64,000 nt of DNA from Tricholomella constricta (GCA_013368375.1 JAACJP010000019.1:372001-436000); one strand, 5' to 3'. Positions 51,343-62,995 are shown, counted from the first letter of the stretch. A program made the numbers and translations. Notes: generated from the letters alone by a model not told the origin.

Positions 51343-54300
51343 TTCTCTTCGTTTCTCCAATGACCGATGGCGTCTAACTCGGCCATCGGTATCCTCCATT
51401 TTTACTTTAGTCGCTGGTGTAGCGACTCCATTGACGACAACTTCGTCACGGTTAAAGTCCAGCACGACGTTGTTTGCGCGCATAAACGGCGTGCCTATAA
51501 TCACGTCGTATCGATCAAAGTTAGCAAGGTCCATGTAAACCTTGCCTTTAAACCCTGGAAGAACGGCTTCCACCGTCGTGCCAAAATTTACTGTGGCCCG
51601 ACTTCCTTTAGTTCCGAGCTGGAGGATTAATGGATCCTCCAACGGAAACACTCGAATATCGGCCACTTGAGCGAATGACGGCGTAAGTCCGGTAGTCGTA
51701 CTCCCGGAATCCCAGAGGGTCCAAGCCTCATGTCCACCTACGTTAATGTAGGTGACAAGGCACTCCTTGTCCTTTATCGGAACTACGGGACGAGCAATTT
51801 TGTCCCTCCCCGTCCGCACTTTAACTTTGCGAACTGGTGGTTTATCATTGTGTTCTTCTGACGCAATTACTTCTGTCATTGCAAACATACGCTCGGTCTC
51901 ATCGTCCCGAGCATAGTATTCATTTTCGTAGACCTCCATGTCTACGAACTCATCGCCTTCGTCTTCATTGTCCGCCTCTGTATCAGGGCGTCCATTGTCT
52001 CGTCCGTCCGGGTCCTCGGGAGATGTGTCTTCATCGTCCGCTTCACTTGCCGCGTCAGGTGCCGCTGTACGTGCGGCCCTTAGGAACGCTCGCTGTTTCT
52101 TGGGCTGTTTGCAATCTTTTGCAAAATGCCCTAGTTTTCCACAATTAAAGCACACTTCCCCCGGAGGGTGGTTGTGATGATCGTGGTTTTTAGGTTGATC
52201 GTAACGCGGACGATCTCCTGTCTTCATCGCTGGTTTCTCGACGTGGAGCTTTTGCTCTCGACGTCCCGGTTGATCCTGATACGCTAGCTTGGCGTATGGT
52301 TCTTCATTAAGTGCGCCAAACACACGTCGAGTCCTGTTGAAATTGTTTTGTGGGGTGTTCACTCGCCCCCCATCTGGTTTCCGCGGTTGACTCGGTTGAT
52401 TTCGCTGAGCAGTTATGTTCCGCTCAAAGTAATCAGCCGTCTTCTGGGTGGCTTGGTGTGCTAAGCCCACCGCTAGGAACTCTTGGACCGTGTTGATTTC
52501 GGGTGATAGCCCGTCATCGAATAATGCCTTCCGCATCTCACGCGGAAGTGTCTTGAGGAATTTCTCCAGGAACGTCCAATCGTCCGTTCTTGCTGCCATA
52601 TTCATGGCATGGTCCACAAGGTCATCATATAAACCTTGTATTCCTTTGCTCGCCGAGTAAGTAACGGCATTAAAGTCGTTACGAGCATCTTGCATGGTTG
52701 AGGGTAGCACGAACCGGTCATACAATCCAAGTACGACGTCTTCAAACGTCCAGAACTGCTTCTCGCGGTTTACATGTATAACGTGGCGATTGTACCACTT
52801 TCGAGCTTCGCCATCGAGAAACTCGGATGTTATCAGAACGCGCTCTTGGTCGCGTTCTTCTCCTCCAAACTGGCTCACTGCCAGCATCACGACGAGGCTT
52901 GACAGCCATTCTTCAAGGTCGCCGAACTTTGCACTTCCACTATAAGTGCCTACGGACTTTGAGTCCGCACGCCGAGATTTCATCCCGTCCGGAAGCGACA
53001 GTCGTACCGACAAACGCTCGTGCATTAATTGATGCAATCGCTCATGCATCTTAGTTTTATGCTGCTCTCCGGCAGCATGTATTCCGTCCGCAATTGATTG
53101 ACTCCGGCGGATCGGAGCAGGCATTGAATAGCCTCGAGTCTGAGCTCGAGGCTGCGCATATTCCGCGGGTTCACTTATTCGAACCCGCATGTCTCGACGA
53201 CCGTTAGCTATCGCCGTCGAATTATTCTTTTCGACGGCTTCCAATCCAGTTACTAACCCACCATCCGAACCTTGAGTTTGCGAGGCCCATTGCCTCGCCA
53301 TCTCATCCACAGGCATATGTCCTTCAAAGACGACTCCTTGGTCGTCATAATTCGTAAACTTGCTCCGTGATAGATCAGCATTTCTCAGACGCTGGTAAGC
53401 GATCCGGTTGTTCCACTCTTTCGCTAATGGAACACGGCCATCCTTAGCCTCCGGAGGTACTTGAATAGCTGGCACGCTTTCAGTGCCAGCTAGTTGCGAA
53501 TTCGTGTCCTTACGCTCAGTGGGTGGGTCTAATGTAGACTCACTAACAGGGGCCCATCGGGGACCTTGTGGTTGCGCAAGGTGCTCTTCGCGAGTCATTC
53601 TTTCGCGTTTCGCTGCCGCGGCCCGACGACGATAATCTTCCTCAGATTCTCCTAACTGGCGCGCTTGGTGCAGCGCAGATACTGCCATAGCAGCCTCATC
53701 AAGAGGCTGGTTCGATCCCGAGGCCACTGCTTGCGGGGTGAAAAGGTCATCCCAACGACCTTTTCCTTTGTTGAGCGGAGCTTTCTTAGGTATAGGAGTC
53801 CCAGCGATCGAGCTGACTGCTGAATTCGAAGTTCCCTTAGGGTACTTCTTCCTGTATTCCGTAACTACTACGGACAGCGCTTCCAAGTATCGGTCGGCAT
53901 ACTCCTGTACGACCATTTCTGCAACGGACTGTGCTCCGGTTGATCGTAGAACGAGCCTATCCGCTCGTTCCTCTAGTCGTCTTCGTCGATGTTCGCTAAC
54001 AACATCGGTGGTGTCCCAGAATTGCTTCACTTTTAGCGCCAGCAATTCCCTATCGCTGGCTTCTTCTTCATTGGCCTCGGGGTCGGACAAGTCGTCTTCG
54101 TCCGACTCCATCTTGACTATGCTCAAGGTGGACGCCCCGAACGCTCTACTTGACAGACGGCTGTCTGGCCATCTGCTTCCTGCCGTGGGGCCAGGTCGAT
54201 ATGACCTGGCCAATTCGTCGGCCAAGCTCCCCGGCACATTGGTGCTTGCTATCGGCCAAGGTTCCTCCGATTCTAATCCTAGTGTATTCTGTGCTGGTGG

Positions 54301-54426
54301 ACTTTGTCCACCAGCGACTGATCCGACTTCCACTGGTTGCAGTGGAAGTTGTGATGGAGGATGCGCTGCGAGCGCATCCTCGAAGACCGGAGTTCGGCTC
54401 TTTCCGGATGTGGGAGTTGGTGTCAT
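51340..54426 (-). CDS. Chromovirus Gag-protease
   Basis: 1028 residues from ATG 54426 (MTPTPTSGKSRTPVFEDA) to UGA 51340. A long Ser/Pro/Asp-rich N-terminal region is followed by a capsid part (RSQSIADGIHAAGEQHKTKM, FGDLEEWLSSLVVMLAVSQF, ARKWYNRHVIHVNREKQFWT, FEDVVLGLYDRFVLPSTMQD, QGLYDDLVDHAMNMAARTDD), then a zinc knuckle C-x2-C-x4-H-x4-C (CFNCGKLGHFAKDC), an acidic linker, and an aspartic protease with DSGS (WTLWDSGSTTTGLTP) and the second conserved block YDVIIGTPFM. It makes the particle shell, binds RNA, and cleaves the polyprotein. The ATG lies 108 bp after the 5' LTR. No lesion was seen. Confidence 0.92.
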   Translation of the reverse strand: MTPTPTSGKSRTPVFEDALAAHPPSQLPLQPVEVGSVAGGQSPPAQNTLGLESEEPWPIASTNVPGSLADELARSYRPGPTAGSRWPDSRLSSRAFGASTLSIVKMESDEDDLSDPEANEEEASDRELLALKVKQFWDTTDVVSEHRRRRLEERADRLVLRSTGAQSVAEMVVQEYADRYLEALSVVVTEYRKKYPKGTSNSAVSSIAGTPIPKKAPLNKGKGRWDDLFTPQAVASGSNQPLDEAAMAVSALHQARQLGESEEDYRRRAAAAKRERMTREEHLAQPQGPRWAPVSESTLDPPTERKDTNSQLAGTESVPAIQVPPEAKDGRVPLAKEWNNRIAYQRLRNADLSRSKFTNYDDQGVVFEGHMPVDEMARQWASQTQGSDGGLVTGLEAVEKNNSTAIANGRRDMRVRISEPAEYAQPRAQTRGYSMPAPIRRSQSIADGIHAAGEQHKTKMHERLHQLMHERLSVRLSLPDGMKSRRADSKSVGTYSGSAKFGDLEEWLSSLVVMLAVSQFGGEERDQERVLITSEFLDGEARKWYNRHVIHVNREKQFWTFEDVVLGLYDRFVLPSTMQDARNDFNAVTYSASKGIQGLYDDLVDHAMNMAARTDDWTFLEKFLKTLPREMRKALFDDGLSPEINTVQEFLAVGLAHQATQKTADYFERNITAQRNQPSQPRKPDGGRVNTPQNNFNRTRRVFGALNEEPYAKLAYQDQPGRREQKLHVEKPAMKTGDRPRYDQPKNHDHHNHPPGEVCFNCGKLGHFAKDCKQPKKQRAFLRAARTAAPDAASEADDEDTSPEDPDGRDNGRPDTEADNEDEGDEFVDMEVYENEYYARDDETERMFAMTEVIASEEHNDKPPVRKVKVRTGRDKIARPVVPIKDKECLVTYINVGGHEAWTLWDSGSTTTGLTPSFAQVADIRVFPLEDPLILQLGTKGSRATVNFGTTVEAVLPGFKGKVYMDLANFDRYDVIIGTPFMRANNVVLDFNRDEVVVNGVATPATKVKMEDTDGRVRRHRSLEKRRE

Positions 54427-54533
54427 CGGGTCTGGGTCTCGTGGGTTCTTTTGATGATGGTTGTTCTAAATGGAATGTGGTTCTGCGTATGTCGTGGGTA
54501 CGCAGCAATAGAAAGCAAGGTAGCTTAAAAAAA

Positions 54534-54755
54534 TGTAACGGGGTTACAGAGTTTGGGGACCTTGCTGTGCACGCTAGACGTAAGCTTGACAAGTCTGTCG
54601 ATTGCTACGTATAGGTGTACAAGGTCTACTATTTAATTATGTAATGTAAAGGATTAAATAGGCAACACTGGAAGGTGTTGCCAAACAATAGCATAATCGT
54701 GTCGATAAGATACGATTAGATCAGATTAGTCGATAAGATAGTAAGCGCCCTTACA
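54534..54755 (-). repeat. 5' LTR of the nested chromovirus
   Basis: 222 bp, one difference from 44174-44395. Its sense end (54534) is followed directly by an oligo-T stretch in sense. Confidence 0.93.
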
Positions 54756-54760
54756 AGGCT

Positions 54761-55917
54761 ACGCCGATCGTAATTCATCTAACCAAGTGTGCCGACTCCG
54801 GAAGACCTTGTACGGGCTCAAACAGTCCGGACGGCGCTGGTACCAACGACTTGTCGAGATCATGATGATCAAGCTTGGATTCTCGAGATGCGAGGTCGAC
54901 ACATCGGTGTTCTATCGGCGCACTAGGTCTGGACTGATCATCGTGCTGGTGCACGTCGACGACTGCACAATTGCAGCCACAACGATCGCACTGATTATGG
55001 AGTTTAAGGTTTTGATCGCCGAGCACGTGGAGATTACCGATCTCGGTGAATTACACTGGCTCCTTGGCATCGAGATCAAGCGCGATCGGGACCGACGCAC
55101 CATATCACTCTCCCAACGCTCGTATCTTGACTCTATTCTCCGACGCTATGGCTTCCAGGATCTGAAGCCTGTATCTATACCTATGGACACTAATGCTCGC
55201 CTATCATCCGCTCAATCCCCTGCGACCACAGCGGAGTTCGCTCAAATGCGCGACGTCCCTTATCTCGAAGCCGTCGGATCACTCATGTACGCTGCACTCG
55301 GAACCCGTCCCGACATAGCCTTTGCCGTCCAGACAGTCTCTCGCTTCTCCAAGAAACCCGGTCCGGCGCATTGGGAAGCCGTCAAGCGCATTTTTCGCTA
55401 CCTGAAGGGCTCAACAGAGTTATGGTTAGTCTATGGGGGAAATCAGAAGGAGTTAGTGGGATATGCGGATGCGGATGGGAGCATGGCCGAGGATCGGCAT
55501 GCTATATCAGGGTACGCATTTATTATCTATGGCGGCGCCGTTTCCTGGAGCGCTAAGCGCCAGGACATCATCGCTCTTTCGACGACTGAGGCCGAATACG
55601 TCGCCGCCACGCACGCCGCAAAGGAAGCACTATGGCTTCGTTCCCTCATTTCTCAGGTCTTCGACACTACCCTCGATGCGACGACTCTTTTCTCGGACAA
55701 CCAATCCGCGATTGCCCTGACCAAGGACCACCAGTATCACGCACGCTCGAAGCACATCGACGTGCGCTTTCACTTCATACGATGGATCGTCGAACGCGGT
55801 TCGATTCGCTTAATCTACTGCCCAACCGACGACATGGTCGCCGACACTCTTACGAAGGCCCTCCCATCTGCGAAGGTCAAGCACTTCGCGACCGAACTGG
55901 GACTCGCGGCAGCTTGA
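54761..55917 (+). pseudogene. Copia Gag-Pol polyprotein, last block (RT C-terminus and RNase H)
   Basis: Continues the codon broken at 44173 (T plus AC) with ADRNSSNQVCRLRKTLYGLK, then RT catalytic block LVHVDDCTIAATT, GELHWLLGIEIKRDRDRRT, and RNase H with Asp in VGYADADGSMAEDRHA, Glu in LSTTEAEYVAATHAA and Asp in TLFSDNQSAIALT, ending SAKVKHFATELGLAAA and TGA 55915-55917. The polypurine tract follows at once. No lesions. Together with the two earlier blocks this shows that the copia was intact when it was hit. Confidence 0.92.
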
Positions 55918-55924
55918 GGGGGAG

Positions 55925-56379
55925 TGTTGGAATATCAAGCGGCCCGAGTCTCCCGCGACCCTGACGCGCATCACTCACGCGCGCCGCCGACGCGCGGAAC
56001 CTTTGGCGCCACAAGTATGAACGGTACTTTTGCCCCTCAAGTGTTTCACAATTGCTGTACTAGTATTTAACGAGCACTAGGCTCGTTATTCCATGCTATT
56101 CCCTTTACCTACAGTTCTCCTCCAGAACTTCCCTTTTGTTCACCTATTTGTAGTTTAGATCATCTACCTACTTCATATATATACGGATACATGCTCGTCG
56201 TCTCCCCTCAGTCGTTTGACCGCCGTTTAGCGTGCAAACACTGAGGTGAGCCAATACTTATTTTCCCTTTCGTTGCTTTTGCTTACCGAATCTCTAGTAT
56301 ATTACTACAGGTGAATAACAGTCGTTTGACCGCCGTTTAGCGTGCAAACACTGAGTATATTACTACAGGAATTCTAACA
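55925..56379 (+). repeat. 3' LTR of the copia element
   Basis: 455 bp, nearly identical to 35034-35488, followed by ATATA (56380-56384), the right target duplication. The insertion point lies about 20 bp beyond the 3' end of the GH35 gene at 56404. Confidence 0.93.
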
Positions 56380-56403
56380 ATATATACAACTCGACAACGG
56401 GAC

Positions 56404-59400
56404 TCAAGCAAACTGCAGTCGCTCCTCCGTCCACCCAGGCTGCAGCTCACTTGCATCAAACCCAGGGTCCCACGCGCTCTCGTACACGCCCAACACGTTC
56501 CACCTCACGTCCACTGTTGCCCTCGCCCCTCCTTCCCCTTCTCGTTCCCCTTCGCCTTCGCCTTCTGACGCTGTGGGCCGCTGCGACTGGGACTTGGACT
56601 GCGACTGCGACTGCGACTGCGACTGCGACTGGGGCTGGGACTGGGACTGGGACCAGAGGCTGAGCCCGATGACGTTGGAGCCGCGCACGTTGAGGATGCC
56701 GGGGGGGATTGGAAAGGCGGTTTGGTGTCCGATGTGGGGGACGTATTTCCCGTATTGGTAGCTGCCCCAAGTTCGTTCGTTAGGTTGAAGTGGCGCAACC
56801 AAAAAGAAAATAGAAAGGGAAAGGGGAGGGGGGACTTACCCGTTGACGTATACCTGCGCCCTCAACACGCTCCCCGCAGGCGCACTCAGGACAAGCTCCA
56901 AAGCCGCGTCGTAACCCTCTGGTAAGTAGATGTCGGAAGTCGTGCGGAAGAACCCGATGGTCCCCTCCTCCACGCCGCCCTCCTCCTCCTCCTCCCCTTG
57001 CTCCGACTCCGACACCAAAGAGGAAGGGGAGCGCGCGGCCCACTGCGAGTCGTCGAATCCGGGAAGATGCCACCCCAAGCGCTCAGCGTGCAACCCGCCC
57101 TCTGCGATGGTGCCCCGCACGGGATCGAGAGCGTTGCTCTGCCCGCCTGCGTTCCCCGCCACTGTCCACTTCGAGAACCTAACAGTGTCGTTTGTGGTGG
57201 AGACGAGAGAGGCGCCTAGGATCCCGCGCGGGCGAAGTGCGTCTGCGCGCTGGTCGTGCCCGGAGTGGTCCATCACCACCGTTAGAACGTTCTCTCCCTC
57301 CTCCCTGAGCGTCGCGTTTGAGAAAGGGAGGGTGAGGCTGCCCGACGCAGCGCCCGCAGTCCCAGGGAAACTGCCTAAGTACGCGCCGTTAAGCCACGCA
57401 GACCAACCAAAGGCAGTCCCGCCTTGCACGTTCAGTGTCGCGGCGGAGGCCTTGCCGGTGAACCGGCCGCGGAAGATCTGCACCCCGGTGTGGAACCCGT
57501 AGTCGTCGGCGTACAGTACGGGCAGCGTCTCCGGCTTCGTAGGGTTGGGAGTTGTAGTGTGGTCTGCGATGACCCACGCCGAGTCGTCGTACGCCAAGTG
57601 TCGTTCCGGCAGGGCATCGGAGTATTTCCAGTTTGAGAGTTTCAAAGATTTTTGGAAGGTTGGGGCGTCGAGTTTTGGTTTGGGGAGCTTGGCTTTGAGG
57701 GTGCCGTAAGACGTCTTTTGTGTGAGGATTGTTTTGCCGTTCCATTGGATTTTGGTGACCTTCGAGGGCGCGAAAACTTCGAGAACGGTGGACCCATCGA
57801 GGTCACCAGCTATGACAGCAGTCGAGTCCGAGATCGCGAGGGAGCGCACGAGGTAAGGGCCCGTCACGAACACCACCTCCTCAGGAGAAACTATAGGATC
57901 ATTGCTCAGAGTCGGCGCCCAGAACCGATACGCAATCGTGCGGGGCAGTAAAAGGACACGAAAGTCGTCAAACTGCAACACCCCCTGCGTCGTCTGCTGC
58001 TTGTACGAGACGACGAGGTGGCCCCCGACGACCTCGTGGAACGCTCCGCCGGTCCCGGAAACGACCTGGCGTTTCGCTGATCCTCCTTTTATAGCAAACT
58101 CTCCCGACTCGCCGGCCGGTAGCCAGAGAGCGAGCACGCTCTTCCCGTCCACGACGGAGTGGGAAAGGATCTCTGCAGTCGAGTACAGCAGAACGTGGTT
58201 CCCAAACCTAAAATCCGTCACGACGATCTTACTCTGGCGACCGCTTAACCGCACGGGCGCCGCAAATTGAGGGACGGTGAGGTTCCCGGCGGAAGTGGAG
58301 ATGTGGACCTTGAAGTCTGTGGTTTCCTGGGACGCGCTGACGTCGTGTCTGGTGACGTAAAAAGCCGCATTGGTTTGTGGGTTGCGCAGCTCTGTGGCGC
58401 CAACGGTGGGCGTGGTCGTGTATGATGTCGAGTATCCGATGCGGTCGGTCATGGTGAGGTCCTCGGCGGCACGGAAGAAGAAGCCGAGGATTTTGGTCTC
58501 GTAGTACTTGTCCCCGATTTGTCGGGATTCTTGGATTGGTGCGGAGTAGTCGTAGCTGGTCCCCACGAGGTTGGTGGCTATTGAATGACTTTAGAAATAG
58601 AAAAAGAGGAAGAGATGAACTTGCGGACCTAATCCCCCCCAGTTGGTCCCGCCGTAAAGCACTACATTCCCGCGTCAGCAGATGAAGGACGAGAGTCGTA
58701 GAGCGGCATACTATATAGACTCGCCATCGTGATCCTCTCCGCGGCCAGATGTCGATAGAATACATTGACAAATTCGGGCCCAAGGTTCGCGGGACAGCCA
58801 CCTTGCGGGTCTCCCCTGATGGACGGTATCTCACAATCAAGCAACGTTCAATCGCCAACAAAATAGACACTCCTACCAAGGATTATACGAGCCACCCTGG
58901 AACTCAGGGATGAACGAAGGCTGCGTCGGAGACACCTCATCAAAGTGGTCGTGGTAGTCGACAACATTGAACGTTATCTCCTTTTGTCCACATTCCGCAA
59001 GGTTGCATGACCTGTCCAAGTCCGTTATCGAATTTTATACCTCTGACGAATAAGGGGCATACCAGCAGGCAGGATAGGAATCAACCCCTGTATGAATGTC
59101 CCTGGGTCAGCTTTTTGGAGAGGACGGGCGGGAGTAGCATCTGAATCGTTACCGTAGAGGTCTTGTTTGCCAGGCCCAGGGAGGTAGTCCGACGACCACG
59201 ATTTTGCTAGACACCCACCACCCATTAATTAGCAAATACAAACGTACATGCTCGAGAACATACAATTCATGTTGGGTGCATTGGTGATGATTGGCTGGGA
59301 CAGCTTCCCGTTACCATTATTCACATAGAAGCTCCTTGGAAAGGACTCACGACGATCACATCATTCTCTCGTGTATTGTTCTCCAGCGCCTTTTCCACTC

Positions 59401-60436
59401 TCAGCTCCTGCAAAGGAAAGTACACTTGCCATGACATACCACCATATACTCAACGAGAGGCATATTCAAGCTCCCATCACCTCTTCTCTGACAACAGATC
59501 TCGTTCTCAATCTGCTGCAGCAGCTGCAATAAAAAAAAACTCTTGAGCGACTACACGGATGTGCAAACGATCAATCGGTACGAACGATAGTCCCGCCCTT
59601 GGTAAGCTGATACTTCGCCGCGATCTGGTTGAGGCGGGTGAAAAACGGTTTCCACGCAGCCGTGTACCGCGCGTCGTCGTTGCGCAACCCACCGTACGCG
59701 CCTGTGGTCGTCCATAGCGCGAACCCGCCCGCCGTGGTTTCGGCGCTGTTAAAACGCGTATCATCAGTATCAGTTGGGTTGGGTTCTCCGGAGAAACGGC
59801 TATGATGGTAGCTTGGTTGTACGTACTTGACGTAGGGACCCCCTCGGAGCGTCACGAAGAGCCCAAGTTCGTTTGCGAGCTCGAAGATCTTGGTGATGTC
59901 GCGAGCGCCGGTTTCGAAGTCGATGGTGGAGTTGTTTGGGGCGTGGAAGGCCCAGTGACTGTAAAATCATTATGAGACGTAGAAGAAATTTAAACGTTTG
60001 CAAGTTGAAGGTGGGACTGACGAGTATACAGAGACAGTGTTGAACCCCGCTGCTTTGATCTTCTCCAAAACTGTCGCCGGTCTGTTCACTGCCTTGATAC
60101 ACCCCAGAAGGTAATGATAATGACGCACGATCACGCCAAACTTCTGGGACCGGTATCCGCCCTTTCAAGAACACAAAATCAGTCTCCATTCATACAATGA
60201 TACATACAAATGTGAGCAAAAGGAGGAGAACGAATGGCTGGCTTACAGTAATGGAACTCGCCAGACCAGACGAACGTCCGGCGTCCGTTCACAGACAAGG
60301 AATAGTGATCCCACTCTACCGCGTCCGTGAAGCCGTTGTTATGAACAGGCCATTGAGAGTCAGATGCTGCCGTCACGCTCGCGAGAAGAGCGAAAGCAAA
60401 AGCAAAAGAAGTAAAGAGCGTCAAGAGCGAGCGCAT
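56404..60436 (-). CDS. GH35 beta-galactosidase, secreted, multi-exon
   Basis: Starts at ATG 60436 with a signal peptide ([20 protein letters not shown] then VTAAS). With at least twelve short GT-AG introns the family motifs join in order: [76 protein letters not shown], the acid/base Glu in [29 protein letters not shown], the nucleophile Glu in [24 protein letters not shown], then the large exon 56836-58566 ([12 protein letters not shown] ... [16 protein letters not shown] ... jelly-roll domains) and the last exon with a Ser-Gln repeat, ending [10 protein letters not shown]. It hydrolyses beta-1,4-galactosides such as pectic galactan side chains outside the cell. No stop or shift was found, so it appears functional. 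The copia element sits about 20 bp past its stop, possibly inside its 3' UTR. Confidence 0.88.
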
Positions 60437-60958
60437 TCTCGTCCTGGAATAGCTTCACATCGTCCCACTACAGAACACACAGCCGTTAAGTAGTTTCCGA
60501 AATTCGTAAGCGAGAGGTGAGCGGTCCGTAGAAGTGGACAAGTGGAAGCATGACCGCGTCACCGGACATCAAAGAAGCTCGAAAGTAGGGCAAGGTCATC
60601 TACAAGGAAACTCGCGCAACGGAAGTTTGTCGGATAAAATGAAGCTCTGTTTTTGAGAGGAAATGAGGTGGTGGACATGCGAGGGTGCATGCGCATTACG
60701 GTAATTCTGCTCGGCACTCAGTATCGCATTTCCAGAAACCGTGGAATTTTGTGGTTGACCCCCGCCTAAACGCCCACATTAGGTTCATCTTTGCGCTCCG
60801 GGCGAGTTATTGGCCGTATGATCTTAATATTGTGATGAAAGCAGCAGAGATGCAGCGAGATGGAGTTCGCGGAGAGGACGGCTGTTTCCGGGAGATTCAA
60901 GTTCCGACCGTATATAACCCACCTCCTAGAATTGTACCCATCGGCAGATGATATAGAT
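60437..60958. other. Divergent intergenic promoter region
   Basis: Between the divergently transcribed GH35 gene (-) and the membrane protein gene (+). A TATA-like GTATATAA lies at 60910-60917, about 42 bp before the ATG at 60959. No gene seen; the frame 60685-60951 has no supporting feature. Confidence 0.5.
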
Positions 60959-62421
60959 ATGTCGTCCTACCGTACAGACACACCACCTCTGGTAAGCCCC
61001 GCGTCCCACACCTCTACGCCCACCGTCGAACAAAAAGCTTTATCATCACGCTGTAGCCTACGGATAAGCTTTTTACGCATATGGAACGCGTCGACTCGGA
61101 TCGCACCGACGAGTCGCCTTTCGGTTCAGCGCTCACAACCCCAGTCGACGAGGACGTTCAGCTCTTCCCTGGGATTGAGCAGCGGCTTATTGCGAAAGCC
61201 CTCGACGGGGATGGGGCGGGTGTTTATCTGGGACAGCAAGATGGCCACGGGCTCTTAAAGGTTATCCAGGATGGCGCGAAGGTGTGATGACGCCTTTGAC
61301 CCCAAACAGGGATGGCTAAAATTACTGAGCAGCTCTCGGTTGGTGATACGCTCAAGGACGCGCCGACGCCGTCTCCATCTCTGGACCTGTTTGATCCCGC
61401 TGCTAAAGCTGGCTTGGGCAATGCGCCTGTTACGCGTGCCCGCGCTGGAGTAAGAGAATTTTTGTTTTATGTCTTGGTATTGTGGTTATGCTGATGATAG
61501 TTTGATCTTGAAGAGTATTTTAATCCAGCCAAGTCACTCTCTTAGGATCCCAGACGAAAAGCCCGACGCGTCGGAGCGTGCAGAATATGTCTGATTGCAC
61601 GTCATCTCTGAGTGTTTTTGGGTGCTCAATTGTGTTGTAGTCGTCATCGGTGCCCTCTGAATCCACCGCACCTGTCTCTGATCTCTCTTCTTCGCCTCTG
61701 GATTGTGGTAAACAAGATGATGTTCCTGCACCTGAGGATAAGGCTCGCTCTTAGCCTGAGACCTGTCGATGACATGCTGATTCCTTCATAGGCCCTTCTC
61801 CAAGCTCCTGTCAAGTCAAGCGCCGAAGACGCCGCCCAAGCTGCTCAAGAACTTCTCAGCCTACTTCCTTTTGCACACAAACCTGCCTCCTTCAAAGACT
61901 TTACGCTCGCAAACGGCCTTCTCGGACTGTCTCTCTCTGTGTCTCATTTCTCTCTCTATGGTTTGCTCCCCACTGTCCTGCGCACCATCCTCTTTCTGCC
62001 CTGGTGTGTCGTGGCAGGCGCCACCATCCTTCTCTTCCCTGCCCATCTCGAGCTCGTCTTTTTCAGCACAGGCTACACCACCTCGGGGCGAGGAATCCAT
62101 CGCTTCGCATTCTGGGCAGATGTCGCGCCGGAACTGGTCAGCATCTTCCTTGCGGCTCTCTTGGTTCTCTGTTACTTGTTTCCGAAAATGGGCGTGCTGG
62201 CCGTGGGGGGTGTGGTGGCGCATGCGATATATGCGTGGCAGGCGTTCAGGGTTGATAGGAGTGTGCCGCTTGGAGAGGATGATCGGCAGTCGGTGTATCT
62301 GGTCTGGAAGCAGTATAGCTTCGCGAACGCACTTGTGGGGATGAAGAAGACGGAGCAAGGGTTTTTCGCTGCTGGAGCGGGTCAGGATGAGGTTAGCGAT
62401 GAGCAATGGCAACGTTTGTAA
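60959..62421 (+). CDS. Hypothetical multi-pass membrane protein
   Basis: Confident parts: exon 61312-61449 (MAKITEQLSVGDTLKDAPTP ... VTRARAG) and last exon 61792-62421, phase 0, coding ALLQAPVKSSAEDAAQAA, DFTLANGLLGLSLSVSHFSL and 3-4 hydrophobic segments (LRTILFLPWCVVAGATILLF, VAPELVSIFLAALLVLCYLF, MGVLAVGGVVAHAIYAW), ending SDEQWQRL. Upstream, a short exon at 60959-60994 (MSSYRTDTPPL) and a 61066-61284 exon (MERVDSDRTDESPFGSAL ... GLLKVIQDGAK) look coding and have fitting splice sites with each other, but how they connect to 61312 is not clear (only a 28-bp gap with a frame change), so they may be a separate gene or there may be a missed lesion. The 342-bp intron before the last exon is unusually long. 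No known family was recognised. Confidence 0.5.
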
Positions 62422-62995
62422 AATTCTCCCCGCGCCCCCTTTTTGATTTTTAAATTTCTTCCGCTGTTTTTTTCTCTGTATTGCCATGTTCATTTGTAAC
62501 CCCATTATCGAACGGATTGTCACACTATACTTTCCTTGATGTGGCATAAAAGACCGCCGACTCGCGACTCTAGCTGAGCTGCAACTCGAATGTCCAAGGT
62601 ACATGAAATGTGGTCATGCACCTTCAGTACCTCGTGTCAATTTTTGATTTTGGCGAATATATCGACTGATTCACCCCGCACTCATTTGCTTAGAGAATAT
62701 ATAGAGGTCCAGGAACGATGATGTATATAGCCTGCATACATCGGAATACTTCCTGGAAACCGGCGTTCCTAAGCGGGACCGTGCCGTGTAATATTACTTT
62801 ATCTTACCTTGCTGCAGGCTGGTTCAATCATGATCGCGAAGCTCTTACGTACGTGATGGTGCGCATAGGACTTGACAAGGCGTGGGGAAGACTTATAATG
62901 TTGATGGTCCCCGGGGTGCCGATTGGATTCCGCGCCGACGGCATTTGATCAAGGCATGGTGGCTGTGCAGTTCAGCCTCGATCCATCGAACGAGC
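62422..62995. other. Intergenic, no gene seen
   Basis: 3' flank of the membrane protein gene and promoter of the ABC transporter gene. T-rich just after the stop (TTTTTGATTTTTAAATTTC). Short frames (62718-62948 and others) lack support. Confidence 0.5.

Larger units (their letters stand above)
44174..54755 (-). mobile_element. Ty3/gypsy chromovirus nested in the copia RT gene
   Basis: 10.6 kb in minus orientation; LTRs 44174-44395 and 54534-54755 (222 bp each, one difference: C/T in GGCAACAC(C/T)GG), ends TGTAAC...TTACA; TSD AGGCT at 44169-44173 and 54756-54760. A polypurine tract (AAAGGGGGGTA in sense) abuts the 3' LTR at 44396-44406. In sense: Gag-protease, single UGA, RT-RNase H-integrase-chromodomain, then two overlapping open frames before the 3' LTR. 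After the 5' LTR the sense strand reads TTTTTTTAAGC, with no TGG-type tRNA primer site, so another priming mode (for example self-priming) is possible. Apart from the UGA no lesion was found, so it may be complete. Confidence 0.95.
35034..56379 (+). mobile_element. Ty1/copia retrotransposon carrying two nested insertions
   Basis: LTRs of 455 bp at 35034-35488 and 55925-56379 differ by a single base in my comparison (a T/C near 35413). They begin TGTTGGAATATC and end TTCTAACA; TSD ATATA is at 35029-35033 and 56380-56384. A polypurine tract GAGGGGGAG precedes the 3' LTR. The internal coding sequence is split into three blocks: 35530-35682, 40963-44173 and 54761-55917. Removal of the two insertions with one TSD copy each (CG and AGGCT) gives an uninterrupted polyprotein frame. 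So before the insertions this was an apparently complete, young copia element of about 5.5 kb. Confidence 0.95.

Noticed and set aside
61861..62604. Minus-strand frame of 247 codons
   Set aside because: Antisense to the membrane-protein last exon; charged, repetitive composition (QRKKQRKK) with no motif.
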